Below, piece after piece: positions 24,335-31,719 of a stretch of 64,000 nucleotides of DNA (position 1 is the stretch's first letter; each line of letters begins with the position of its first letter). The position numbers and the translations under genes are program-made. The DNA lies in contig JAVBPE010000003.1 in assembly GCA_031549865.1 (NCBI GenBank), positions 1-64,000 of the forward strand. Direction: 5' to 3'. This stretch comes from JAVBPE01 sp031549865 (GTDB lineage: Bacteria; Bacillota_I; Bacilli_A; Acholeplasmatales; Anaeroplasmataceae). The notes under the pieces are model-generated. The model was not told the DNA's origin. It did no database searches and saw only the letters and a program-made list of their open reading frames with translations.

Positions 24335-25266
24335 TATTTATTAATCCTTTTTGCATAACAATCTTCTTTATTCGTTTCATTGATGGCTAATTGTAATAAA
24401 TTTTCAACTACTTTTTTATCATTTTCTCTTTGGGCATCAGTATAACTATTTAATACTTTAATTATCATTTCATAAACTGATGTCTTTTTAGCATTTTTCC
24501 AAAAATAATCTGCACATCTACATTTTTCATAATGCCAAGGTTTTTCAGTCATGATATAATGGAAAATTTTTACTTCATCGCTATTATAAGGAAGGTCAAA
24601 GAATACTTCAGTATTCCAATTTTGAGGAATCCATAATACTTGTCCTTTACAAATAACATTTAAATAATCTTCGTCTTGAGTTACTACGAAATTATATTCA
24701 CCTAACATTCTACTGAATTTATCTAATACACGTTGATTTCTAAATTCAATGCAATTGATTAAAAGAACACCGGCATTAAAGAACTCATTTCTATCTACGC
24801 CTACAACTGTCTCCGCATATGTCCCGTAAACATCGATTTGTCTCATAACTTGTTCATGACAAGCCCCAACTAAATGTGCACTTACATCATAGTTATATAA
24901 CTCACTTATATCGCCGTTTACAATAGTATCAGAATCAATATAAATAGCTTTTTCTAAGTTATTAAATATTTCAGCAATGTATAATCTAAAATAAGTTGTT
25001 TTTGAATAATAGTCTCTAATTGGAAATTTATCGCTTATTGAATCTAGATATCTTGAAACATCGATAAATTCTATATCAAATAATTGGTTCTTAAGTCCAT
25101 ATAATTGATCTTTCATATTTTTTGAGATATTAGTATTTAAGATATAAATTTGATATTTATAATCTTTTGATGCTTTTTCCATTAAAGAAACTAAAGACAC
25201 CATTGTATATTTGACAAATGCATCATCACATGCATAAAAAATAGGTATAACTGTATTATTTTTCAT
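24334..25266 (-). CDS. glycosyltransferase family 8 protein
   Basis: A 310-residue GT-A fold retaining glycosyltransferase. It opens with NTVIPIFYACDDAFVKYTMVSL, has the metal-binding DxD in KAIYIDSDTIV near residue 104, FFNAGVLLINC near 160, and the C-terminal KIFHYIMTEKPWHY, which is the GT8 H-x-x-G-x-x-K-P-W-like block. The start is ATG 25264-25266 with GGAG seven bases upstream; the gene overlaps its upstream neighbour by 11 bases. Nucleotide-sugar donor unknown (UDP-Glc or UDP-Gal are usual). Confidence 0.88.
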   Translation of the reverse strand: MKNNTVIPIFYACDDAFVKYTMVSLVSLMEKASKDYKYQIYILNTNISKNMKDQLYGLKNQLFDIEFIDVSRYLDSISDKFPIRDYYSKTTYFRLYIAEIFNNLEKAIYIDSDTIVNGDISELYNYDVSAHLVGACHEQVMRQIDVYGTYAETVVGVDRNEFFNAGVLLINCIEFRNQRVLDKFSRMLGEYNFVVTQDEDYLNVICKGQVLWIPQNWNTEVFFDLPYNSDEVKIFHYIMTEKPWHYEKCRCADYFWKNAKKTSVYEMIIKVLNSYTDAQRENDKKVVENLLQLAINETNKEDCYAKRINK

Positions 25267-26104
25267 TTTTAACTCCACGTATTTCTAAGTACTTTCTCTT
25301 ATAATCATTATATAATTCATATATATCATCAAATTGATGATATTTGAAAACCTTGTAAACCTTCTCAATATGCCATTGTTTGATATTAGCTGTGTGCGGA
25401 TATGGTAACCATAATAGTCGCTTTGAGAAATGTCTTATTACTGTATTTTTATATAAAAACTTTTGATCGTTAAATCTTTGTTTTAGCATCAATCGTTTAG
25501 TTGTAGATCTTATTATTGCACTTTGATCGACAAACATTAATTTCTTCTTTCTTAACCAATCTCGAGCTTTTTCAAATAATCTTGTTTCTTTAATTTTCGC
25601 TAAATTTAAAAGTAAAACACCCGAATTGATATAATTTGGATAAATTAGAAATTTACCATAATGATCTCTTGCGGCAGCATATTCATAATCACTTACATCG
25701 ATATTATATAATAACGTTATATCTTTATTAAATAATAAATCGATATCTAAATATAAAAGTTTATCTGGCATATTTGGAACTAAATCAGCTAAAGTTCTAA
25801 GTAGTGCATAAGGAGAAACATAGCTATTTTCATTTGGACAACCAGAAAATTCTTGCATGTAAATATCTGTAACATCTACTTTTATTACTTCATTTGCATG
25901 ATTAAAATCTTTGACTACTGTATTTAAAAAACTAATAAGTTCATCACTTATTGGTGTGAATTCTTTTTTTATATGACTTACGTCCATTGTATAAACATGT
26001 ATTTTAAATGGCTCTTTTGTTTCTGTTCTTTTCATTATAGAAAGTAAACCCGTTAAAATTCCATCAAATACTTTCTCATTTCCCGCAAATAACAAATTTA
26101 TCAT
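25256..26104 (-). CDS. glycosyltransferase family 8 protein
   Basis: A 282-residue second GT8 enzyme. DKLLYLDIDLLFN near residue 113 supplies DxD, followed by YINSGVLLLNLAKI near 158, MFVDQSAI and a C-terminal KQWHIEKVYKVFKYHQF. It is only distantly similar to the neighbouring GT8 protein. The ATG at 26102-26104 has no good ribosome site nearby: an AGGTGA lies about 20 bases upstream and instead faces an out-of-frame ATG. The true start, or a leader peptide, is therefore uncertain. Confidence 0.82.
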   Translation of the reverse strand: MINLLFAGNEKVFDGILTGLLSIMKRTETKEPFKIHVYTMDVSHIKKEFTPISDELISFLNTVVKDFNHANEVIKVDVTDIYMQEFSGCPNENSYVSPYALLRTLADLVPNMPDKLLYLDIDLLFNKDITLLYNIDVSDYEYAAARDHYGKFLIYPNYINSGVLLLNLAKIKETRLFEKARDWLRKKKLMFVDQSAIIRSTTKRLMLKQRFNDQKFLYKNTVIRHFSKRLLWLPYPHTANIKQWHIEKVYKVFKYHQFDDIYELYNDYKRKYLEIRGVKNEK

Positions 26105-26204
26105 AATATAATTTTAGCATAATATAATCACCTAATTACTATGCTTTTCCTTTTTTTATTAATGCGTTAACATTAGGTTTGTTAACGTATAACATTAAAC
26201 TCTC

Positions 26205-26990
26205 TTATTCTTTAATGTCTTCTTTTTGTTTTTTCACATATTTTATTAATTCATAATTACTATTTTCACTTCTTAATACCATCTGATTATATACTAAATC
26301 TCTTAAATAAACAATATTTTCTTTCGAACTCAGTTCGGGCTTTGGATAAAACGGACCATCAACATATGTAACTATTTTAGGTGCTTTTGAATGCTTTCTT
26401 TTTTGATATGTATTCACAAAACAAAATACTGGCGCATTTAAATCTACTGGATACTTAAATGATGTAGAGACAAATGGACGTATTTTAGTATAATATGGCC
26501 ACACATGAGCTTCTGGATAAATATTAATGCAACGTTTTTTACCGATATGATAATTAATAGCTTCCTTAAAATTCTTATATGCCCCTCTTGTGTCTGGTAA
26601 AGGTAGTGCACCTAAACTTGGAGTAATTTTACCTAATATTGGCATTGAAACATTATTGGCATGTACTATTGCATAAGTTTGTTTTGGGGTAATAATCATT
26701 GTCGGTATTAGGGCATCTGGGATTTGATTCGTATGGTTCCCATAAAGAAAAAAACCTTCTTTGCATTTTTTTATAATTTTTTTATTTACAATCTTATGTC
26801 TAAATTTTAGTTTTAAATATATGAAAGCTATGGGTGTTGCAACAATTCTATACCAAAAAAATCTTGTTATCTTTTTAAATATACTTTTTCTTATATATTT
26901 ATAATCATCGCCTATAGTTTTTGGTTTAATATTATCAATCGCAAACTCATCATTAAGTTCATCTTCATAATAGATTATTTTTGAATTCAT
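26205..26990 (-). CDS. second PlsC-like acyltransferase
   Basis: A 261-residue acyltransferase. FFLYGNHTNQIPDALIP near residue 80 is the catalytic block with His and Asp separated by five residues rather than four, a variant seen in this subgroup. CINIYPEAHVWPYYTKIRPF near 150 is block III. An N-terminal hydrophobic patch lies at 44-60. GGAGGT seven bases before ATG. It heads the cluster acyltransferase, GT8, GT8, acyltransferase, membrane protein. A 100-base gap separates it from the GT8 genes. Confidence 0.82.
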   Translation of the reverse strand: MNSKIIYYEDELNDEFAIDNIKPKTIGDDYKYIRKSIFKKITRFFWYRIVATPIAFIYLKLKFRHKIVNKKIIKKCKEGFFLYGNHTNQIPDALIPTMIITPKQTYAIVHANNVSMPILGKITPSLGALPLPDTRGAYKNFKEAINYHIGKKRCINIYPEAHVWPYYTKIRPFVSTSFKYPVDLNAPVFCFVNTYQKRKHSKAPKIVTYVDGPFYPKPELSSKENIVYLRDLVYNQMVLRSENSNYELIKYVKKQKEDIKE

Positions 26991-27083
26991 ATTTTACCTC
27001 CACCACGCTATATATTTTATACAAAATAGGTTAATAATGCACCCTACTAATATATTTTTTAACTCTACTAAAAATTACTCGTT

Positions 27084-27100
27084 CTCTACTTAAAGTAGAG
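27084..27100. promoter_or_regulatory. 17-bp palindrome, possible operator
   Basis: CTCTACTT-A-AAGTAGAG is a perfect palindrome in the gap upstream of the acyltransferase operon. The half-site CTCTACT occurs once more at 27063-27069. A repressor site is possible; no regulator is assigned. Confidence 0.4.
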
Positions 27101-27186
27101 TCCATAAATAATATATCATTTTAATGAAAAATCCTACTTTTTTTTCACAAAAAATACTTAATTTTGAAAAAACAACTTAAAAGAGC

Positions 27187-27216
27187 ATAAAAAAGCGTCT
27201 AGATACCTAAACGCTT
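27187..27216 (-). terminator. terminator of the XRE membrane regulator gene
   Basis: AAGCGTTTAG-GTAT-CTAGACGCTT (10-base stem with one G-T pair) followed by six Ts on the minus strand, 16 bases after the stop at 27232. Confidence 0.88.
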
Positions 27217-27231
27217 AAAAAATAATAATAT

Positions 27232-28083
27232 TTAGAATTCTTTAATTCCTTGAACTTCAAAACTATATGGTGTCCACCAGCAATAACCATTAATTGTTCT
27301 ATTTATGTCATTTACTTGATATTTAATCAATGCTGAGTTGACCTCACTACTCCATTCAAGAAATTCAAATGTCGCTTTTTCATAGGTCATATCATACTCT
27401 AAATTGTAATGATTTGCAATTCCATGACTTAAATATAACATTAGGTTTGTGGAACCATTAGTTTTAAAATCAATAATTTCTAACCAATTTTTATCTAAAT
27501 TTATACTTATAAATTCTTCAATATAAAATCTAGAGTCACATGAAAAATATACACCTTTATAGATACTTCCAGAATTGTAAGATATTCCACTATAATCTCC
27601 ACTGACTTCAATTCTATATCCTTTAAGGCTTCCCTTATTAGTTAAGGTTTTACCCTCGTATTCATTATATACCTTTAAGTATATCTTACCATCTGGTGAA
27701 ATTATTTCATCGATTAATTCTGAATTGAGTTTATTATTGTTAAATAAAATAAAAATATTAATTTTATTAATTAAAGAAAAAACACTTAAATATATTACTA
27801 AGAAAAATATAATGCTTGAAAATATAATAATTAATTTGTTCCTTTTTTTATTTGAAATAACAACTATATTATCAATTACTTTAACAGGTTCATCTTCCTC
27901 TAATAAATCATTTATATTAATATTTAATAAATTTGAAATATCATTTAAACTAGCCTTTGATGGTAGTCCTTTTTGTTGTTCCCATTTCGCAACCGCAGAG
28001 CGTGATACATTTAGTTTATTAGCTAAATCTTCTTGCGTTAAATTATTTATTTCTCGATATTCTTTTAATTTTTGATAAAGCAT
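27232..28083 (-). CDS. membrane-anchored XRE-family regulator
   Basis: A 283-residue protein. Residues 5-60 form an XRE helix-turn-helix (NLTQEDLANKLNVSRSAVAKWEQQKG), and one transmembrane helix lies at about 82-105. The remaining 170 residues are predicted outside the membrane and start ISPDGKIYLKVYNEYEGKTL, a pattern seen in DUF5412-like lipoproteins. The layout suggests a one-component sensor that reads an envelope signal and binds DNA; that is inference. GGGTGA six bases before ATG. It stands alone with its own terminator. Confidence 0.78.
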   Translation of the reverse strand: MLYQKLKEYREINNLTQEDLANKLNVSRSAVAKWEQQKGLPSKASLNDISNLLNININDLLEEDEPVKVIDNIVVISNKKRNKLIIIFSSIIFFLVIYLSVFSLINKINIFILFNNNKLNSELIDEIISPDGKIYLKVYNEYEGKTLTNKGSLKGYRIEVSGDYSGISYNSGSIYKGVYFSCDSRFYIEEFISINLDKNWLEIIDFKTNGSTNLMLYLSHGIANHYNLEYDMTYEKATFEFLEWSSEVNSALIKYQVNDINRTINGYCWWTPYSFEVQGIKEF

Positions 28084-28184
28084 TCATATCACCCATATAA
28101 ATTTTATCATTAAATAAAGAAAAATCACGACACTTTTGTGATACTTTAAAAAATTTATAAAAGTATCAAAATAATTATCTATAT

Positions 28185-28370
28185 TTATTTGTTATATTTA
28201 TCTTCGATTCTTGTTAATCCAGATAATATATCTGTAGCATTTGAAGTTATCAAATCATTAGTATCTTGTAAATCATTTATTATTTTTTCATTTTTTTTAC
28301 AACGTTCTATTTGTTCATTGCAACTTCTTTTTACATAATCGAAATCTTTTTTTAATTGATCATTTGCCAT
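28185..28370 (-). CDS. small hydrophilic protein, paralogue of 22600-22809
   Basis: A 61-residue soluble protein, mostly helical and charged, with two Cys (residues 17 and 24) and the segment EQIERCKKNEK. The last third carries DILSGLTRIEDK, which matches DILPGI in the 69-residue protein at 22600-22809 at nearly the same distance. GAGGTGA before ATG is a strong ribosome site, so it is probably made. No known family. Confidence 0.55.
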   Translation of the reverse strand: MANDQLKKDFDYVKRSCNEQIERCKKNEKIINDLQDTNDLITSNATDILSGLTRIEDKYNK

Positions 28371-28435
28371 TATTTCACCTCATATCTTTTTATATTTTAA
28401 ACTTAAAATAAAGATATATACTTCCAGTTTTTTCA

Positions 28436-28466
28436 TAAAAAAAGAAGTTTAAAAACTTCCGTTTTT
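28436..28466. terminator. orphan bidirectional terminator hairpin
   Basis: GAAGTTT-AA-AAACTTC (28444-28459) with A-run upstream and T-rich downstream sequence. It lies between the divergent genes at 28370 and 28782, where no annotated transcript needs ending. A short unannotated minus-strand RNA starting between here and the palindrome at 28589 is possible. Confidence 0.5.
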
Positions 28467-28588
28467 CCAATTTTGAATTTAAATCTTTCATATTCTTTAT
28501 GTTTTATTAAGGGTTTTCCTAATGACTCTTGATAATTAAAATGAAAATTTATAAAATTTAAAATATTAGTAATATTCTTTGAATTTAG

Positions 28589-28621
28589 TTTCAGTTATCG
28601 AGGAATCCTCGATAACTGAAA
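28589..28621. repeat. 33-bp perfect palindrome
   Basis: TTTCAGTTATCGAGGA and its exact reverse complement are separated by a single A at 28605. It is by far the most GC-balanced piece of an otherwise AT-only gap. The loop is too small for a normal RNA hairpin, so a dimeric protein site or a cruciform is more likely. The rest of 28467-28728 holds nothing I can recognise. Confidence 0.7.
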
Positions 28622-28728
28622 TATAAAATCATTTTTTTGTTTTTTTTAGAGAAGCCTTATATTATCTATTTATATATCAAATAATAATGATTTGCTAATT
28701 ATTACTTTTAGTCGCTATATTATTAAAT

Positions 28729-28757
28729 TTGACATACTACACAATGTGTAATATAAT
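28729..28757 (+). promoter_or_regulatory. perfect consensus promoter of the padR operon
   Basis: TTGACA (28729-28734), a 17-base spacer and TATAAT (28752-28757). Both boxes are exact. The spacer holds a PadR-type palindrome. Confidence 0.92.
28738..28750. promoter_or_regulatory. PadR-type operator inside the promoter spacer
   Basis: TACACA-A-TGTGTA is a perfect 13-bp palindrome between the -35 and -10 boxes. It should let the PadR protein block its own promoter. Confidence 0.75.
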
Positions 28758-28781
28758 ATAAAATATACTATGGAGGTAAAG

Positions 28782-29087
28782 ATGGAAATACAATTAAAAA
28801 AAGGATTATTAGAAGCCTTAGTGCTTTCTATTTTAAAAAAAGGTCCAACATATGGTTATAAACTTTTTGATGATGTGTCAAGTAAAGTTAATATTGCGAC
28901 TTCTACTTTATATCCAATATTAAAAAGATTAGAGACTCAGGGTTCTTTAGAAACATATCAAGAAGAATATATGGGAAGACTTAGAAAATATTATAGTATA
29001 ACAAGTTTAGGTTTAACACGTTTTTTAGAATATAAAGAGATGTGTAATGAAGTCAAAACATTAATTAATGCAATTATGGAGGAATAG
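28782..29087 (+). CDS. PadR-family transcriptional regulator
   Basis: A 101-residue winged-helix repressor with the family phrase KGPTYGYKLFDDV, followed by STLYPILKRLETQGSL and GRLRKYYSITSLG in the wing. The start is ATG 28782 with GGAGG five to six bases upstream; the ATG at 28770 overlaps that site. It is the first gene of a two-gene operon with the HAAS/DUF4097 protein and is probably autoregulated through the palindrome in its promoter. The usual signals for such pairs are envelope or antibiotic stress, here unproven. Confidence 0.92.
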   Translation: MEIQLKKGLLEALVLSILKKGPTYGYKLFDDVSSKVNIATSTLYPILKRLETQGSLETYQEEYMGRLRKYYSITSLGLTRFLEYKEMCNEVKTLINAIMEE

Positions 29088-29093
29088 TTAGAT

Positions 29094-30464
29094 ATGAATA
29101 AAAATCAATTTTTATATGAATTAGAAAACAACCTATCATTAATACCACAAGATGAAAAATTAGAAGTTATATCATATTATGAGGATTTGATTTTAGGGGA
29201 TATTGAAAATGGTAATAGTGAAGAGGATGCGGTTTTAAAGTTAGGTAGTATTGATGAGATAGTATCAAGGATTTTAGATGTTTATGCTATCGATGGTTTA
29301 GATGACTTTAATGATGGAAAAGCTTTTGAAAAAATAGGTATCTCACAAAGTTTTGGGAATAAAGTATTTAAAGTTGAAGCAACTAACATTAATAATCTTA
29401 GTATATCTACTAATTCTTCTAACTTAATAATTGAACAAAATAACTCACCAAGTGCTAATATTGAAATATCTCATTTTAATTCAATCTTGTCAAAAATAGA
29501 TTTAGTTAAACAAGGAGATACATTATACATAACTGAAAAATCAAGAAGATTTTATGGCTATTTTATTCATAATATTATTGCGTTATTGATAGCGTTAACT
29601 TCAGGAATTATCATTTATAACGCCTTTAGTAGTTTAAAAATATGGCATATTATACTTATAATTTTTGGAATATTTGGCTTACTTCAAGTTATTAATCTAT
29701 TGGTTTGTATTTGGCTTAATGTTGATAAAATGAAAATATTAATTCCTTCTAAGAAAGAATTTGGTTTAGCTTATAATGGTAAATTTGGAAACTTAAAAGT
29801 TTTAAATTCTAATTTTAATTATGTTAATGCGAAAATATCTAGTGGGAATATAAAATTTATCAATACAAAATCAAAAACTTATTATATGAAGGCAGCTAGT
29901 GGGACAATTAAACTATTAGCTGATGAGCTAGATAACCCTATTAAAACTAATGATATTACTTTACTTACTTCTTCTGGTAGTATTAAGCTAGTTAATTATA
30001 TTACAGATAATGTAATTGCTAGATGTAAATCTGGTAATATTAAATGCAAGAAAGTAACTTGTGAATCTTTAAATATTTCCGCTAATTCTGGAAGCATTAA
30101 GGGAATAGAAATAAATTCAAAAGAAATTAATAGTTCTGCAAAATCTGGCAGTATTAAATATAAGGAGTTAGTTTGTAATAAAGAATTAAATTTAAGTGTT
30201 ACTTCAGGTAGTATTAAAACTGTTAATGCCGAAATTTTTTGTTCAAATGCTAAAGCAAATAGTGGATCAATTTATTTTAAGAAAGTTATCGGTTACCGTA
30301 AGGAATATAACCTGGATTTACATTCACGCTCAGGTATGGTTAAAGTTAAAGAATTACTTAATAGCAGTTCTGATTTTAGTGATATTAAAGAAAATATAAT
30401 TTGTAATAAAAATATTAAAGCTAATGTTAATAGTGGATCTATTAAAGTTACATTTTTAAAGTAA
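29094..30464 (+). CDS. HAAS-domain (DUF1700) membrane protein with DUF4097 beta-repeats
   Basis: A 456-residue protein. The first 60 residues are a HAAS/DUF1700 domain (MNKNQFLYELENNLSLIPQ, EDAVLKLGSIDEIV), the usual partner of PadR. Two hydrophobic helices lie at about 160-205. From about residue 220 come repeated SGSIK, SGNIK and SGTIK turns every 15-20 residues, the DUF4097 right-handed beta-helix pattern. It begins six bases after the PadR stop, so the genes are cotranscribed. It probably conveys an envelope signal to PadR. A terminator follows. Confidence 0.88.
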   Translation: MNKNQFLYELENNLSLIPQDEKLEVISYYEDLILGDIENGNSEEDAVLKLGSIDEIVSRILDVYAIDGLDDFNDGKAFEKIGISQSFGNKVFKVEATNINNLSISTNSSNLIIEQNNSPSANIEISHFNSILSKIDLVKQGDTLYITEKSRRFYGYFIHNIIALLIALTSGIIIYNAFSSLKIWHIILIIFGIFGLLQVINLLVCIWLNVDKMKILIPSKKEFGLAYNGKFGNLKVLNSNFNYVNAKISSGNIKFINTKSKTYYMKAASGTIKLLADELDNPIKTNDITLLTSSGSIKLVNYITDNVIARCKSGNIKCKKVTCESLNISANSGSIKGIEINSKEINSSAKSGSIKYKELVCNKELNLSVTSGSIKTVNAEIFCSNAKANSGSIYFKKVIGYRKEYNLDLHSRSGMVKVKELLNSSSDFSDIKENIICNKNIKANVNSGSIKVTFLK

Positions 30465-30502
30465 ACATAATTGTTTTTTTAATATGTTTTAACCTAATGA
30501 AA

Positions 30503-30532
30503 CAAAAAAAGTAGCTCTCAAGCTACTTTTTT
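30503..30532. terminator. terminator of the padR operon
   Basis: AAAAAAAGTAGCT-CTCA-AGCTACTTTTTT; the stem is at 30511-30526 with A and T runs extending it. Confidence 0.9.
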
Positions 30533-30851
30533 ATACATAATTGGGACAATACACGTTATCCATACATTTATTTTATGTAAAAGAGAATACACAATGAACT
30601 ATAAACATCATTATTATATGCTATTTTTTAATAAACTCAACCAAGTCAGGAAATGATACTTAACTTTTATTACTAGAGATATAAATTCATCTTTTTCATC
30701 ACTTGTTAAATATTATTATCTTCAACAAGGAAAGATGGATACGGAAAATAACACTTTTCTACCCACCCATATAATTGTTTTGTTTTAATATATTATATTT
30801 ACATGAAAAACAGATTTACAAATATTTGTTTTCAATCTTTTTTATTCCTCT
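30533..30851. other. 320-bp gap, possible decayed gene
   Basis: No intact gene. On the minus strand around 30640-30700 there is a short open stretch reading SDEKDEFISLVIKVKYHFLTWLS in two pieces, interrupted by stops on both sides. It has coding character but no start and is best seen as a remnant. Nothing else stands out. Confidence 0.35.
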
Positions 30852-31718
30852 TTATTGATTAATAATCATTTTATCCTGAATTAATAAATTCAGTTTTTCG
30901 GTTATATCTTTATTTGCATTATACACATGACTTTCATTAACTCTTTGTGGAATATGAGCATCTGATCCATAAAGTAGCTTCACATTTTGATATTCACTTA
31001 CGATCTTCCAAAATTCATATCTTGGGTATTTAAGTCTTCTATTCTTTTTTTCCGATTTCCAATAATCGCTAAGATTTATTTCTAAATAAACATTATATTC
31101 AATTGAAGCCTCGATGATAACTCTTGATATTTCTTCACATTTTTTATTAAACTCAATAAATTCTTCCATAAAGAAATCTGGATGAACTAATATGTTAAAT
31201 AAACCAGATTTCATTCCGTTAACACAAGATTCTGCATAAATATCCAAATCGTCATATGTTAAATCTCTAACCATTGAAGGAGTTATTACAAGTCCTTTAG
31301 TGAAATCATATAAGGTATCACCTTTAAATACATGATGAATTCCAAGGTTTAAATAGTCAACCTTCTTCTTAATATTCTTAAGAAATGCTACATTAGTATA
31401 ATCATATTCACATTCAAAACCTGAATAAATTTTGATGTCTTTTATATATTTATCCTGACATTTTTTTATGTCTTTTAAGTAGTCATCAATTTCAGTAAAT
31501 AGCATTCTGCTCAAACGTCCTTCTTCTACTTTTTTGGGCGCCTTTTTCATGATATCTTGAAATAAATCGCTTTGACAAAATGCTGGTTCAAATGGGATGT
31601 GACAAGTGAATCCAAGTTCGCTAAATCCAGCGGATATAGCGACATCTACATATTCTGATATATCACCTTCTCCATGCTTACAATACTTTGCATGAGTATG
31701 ATAATTATTTTTAAGCAT
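30852..31718 (-). CDS. PHP-family phosphoesterase (histidinol-phosphatase-like)
   Basis: A 288-residue PHP domain enzyme that likely hydrolyses a phosphate ester. All metal-binding blocks are seen: NYHTHAKYCKHG at the start, FTCHIPFEP, YSGFECEYD near residue 85, LGIHHVFKG near 108, NILVHPDF near 180, LEINLSD near 220 and YGSDAHIP near 260. There is no other histidine gene here. GGAAGGAG six to seven bases before ATG 31716-31718 sets the start, one base past the kinase-HAD-PRTase stop. As last gene of the four-gene operon it may remove a phosphate from the operon's product, by inference. Confidence 0.85.
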   Translation of the reverse strand: MLKNNYHTHAKYCKHGEGDISEYVDVAISAGFSELGFTCHIPFEPAFCQSDLFQDIMKKAPKKVEEGRLSRMLFTEIDDYLKDIKKCQDKYIKDIKIYSGFECEYDYTNVAFLKNIKKKVDYLNLGIHHVFKGDTLYDFTKGLVITPSMVRDLTYDDLDIYAESCVNGMKSGLFNILVHPDFFMEEFIEFNKKCEEISRVIIEASIEYNVYLEINLSDYWKSEKKNRRLKYPRYEFWKIVSEYQNVKLLYGSDAHIPQRVNESHVYNANKDITEKLNLLIQDKMIINQ

Positions 31719-31719
31719 A

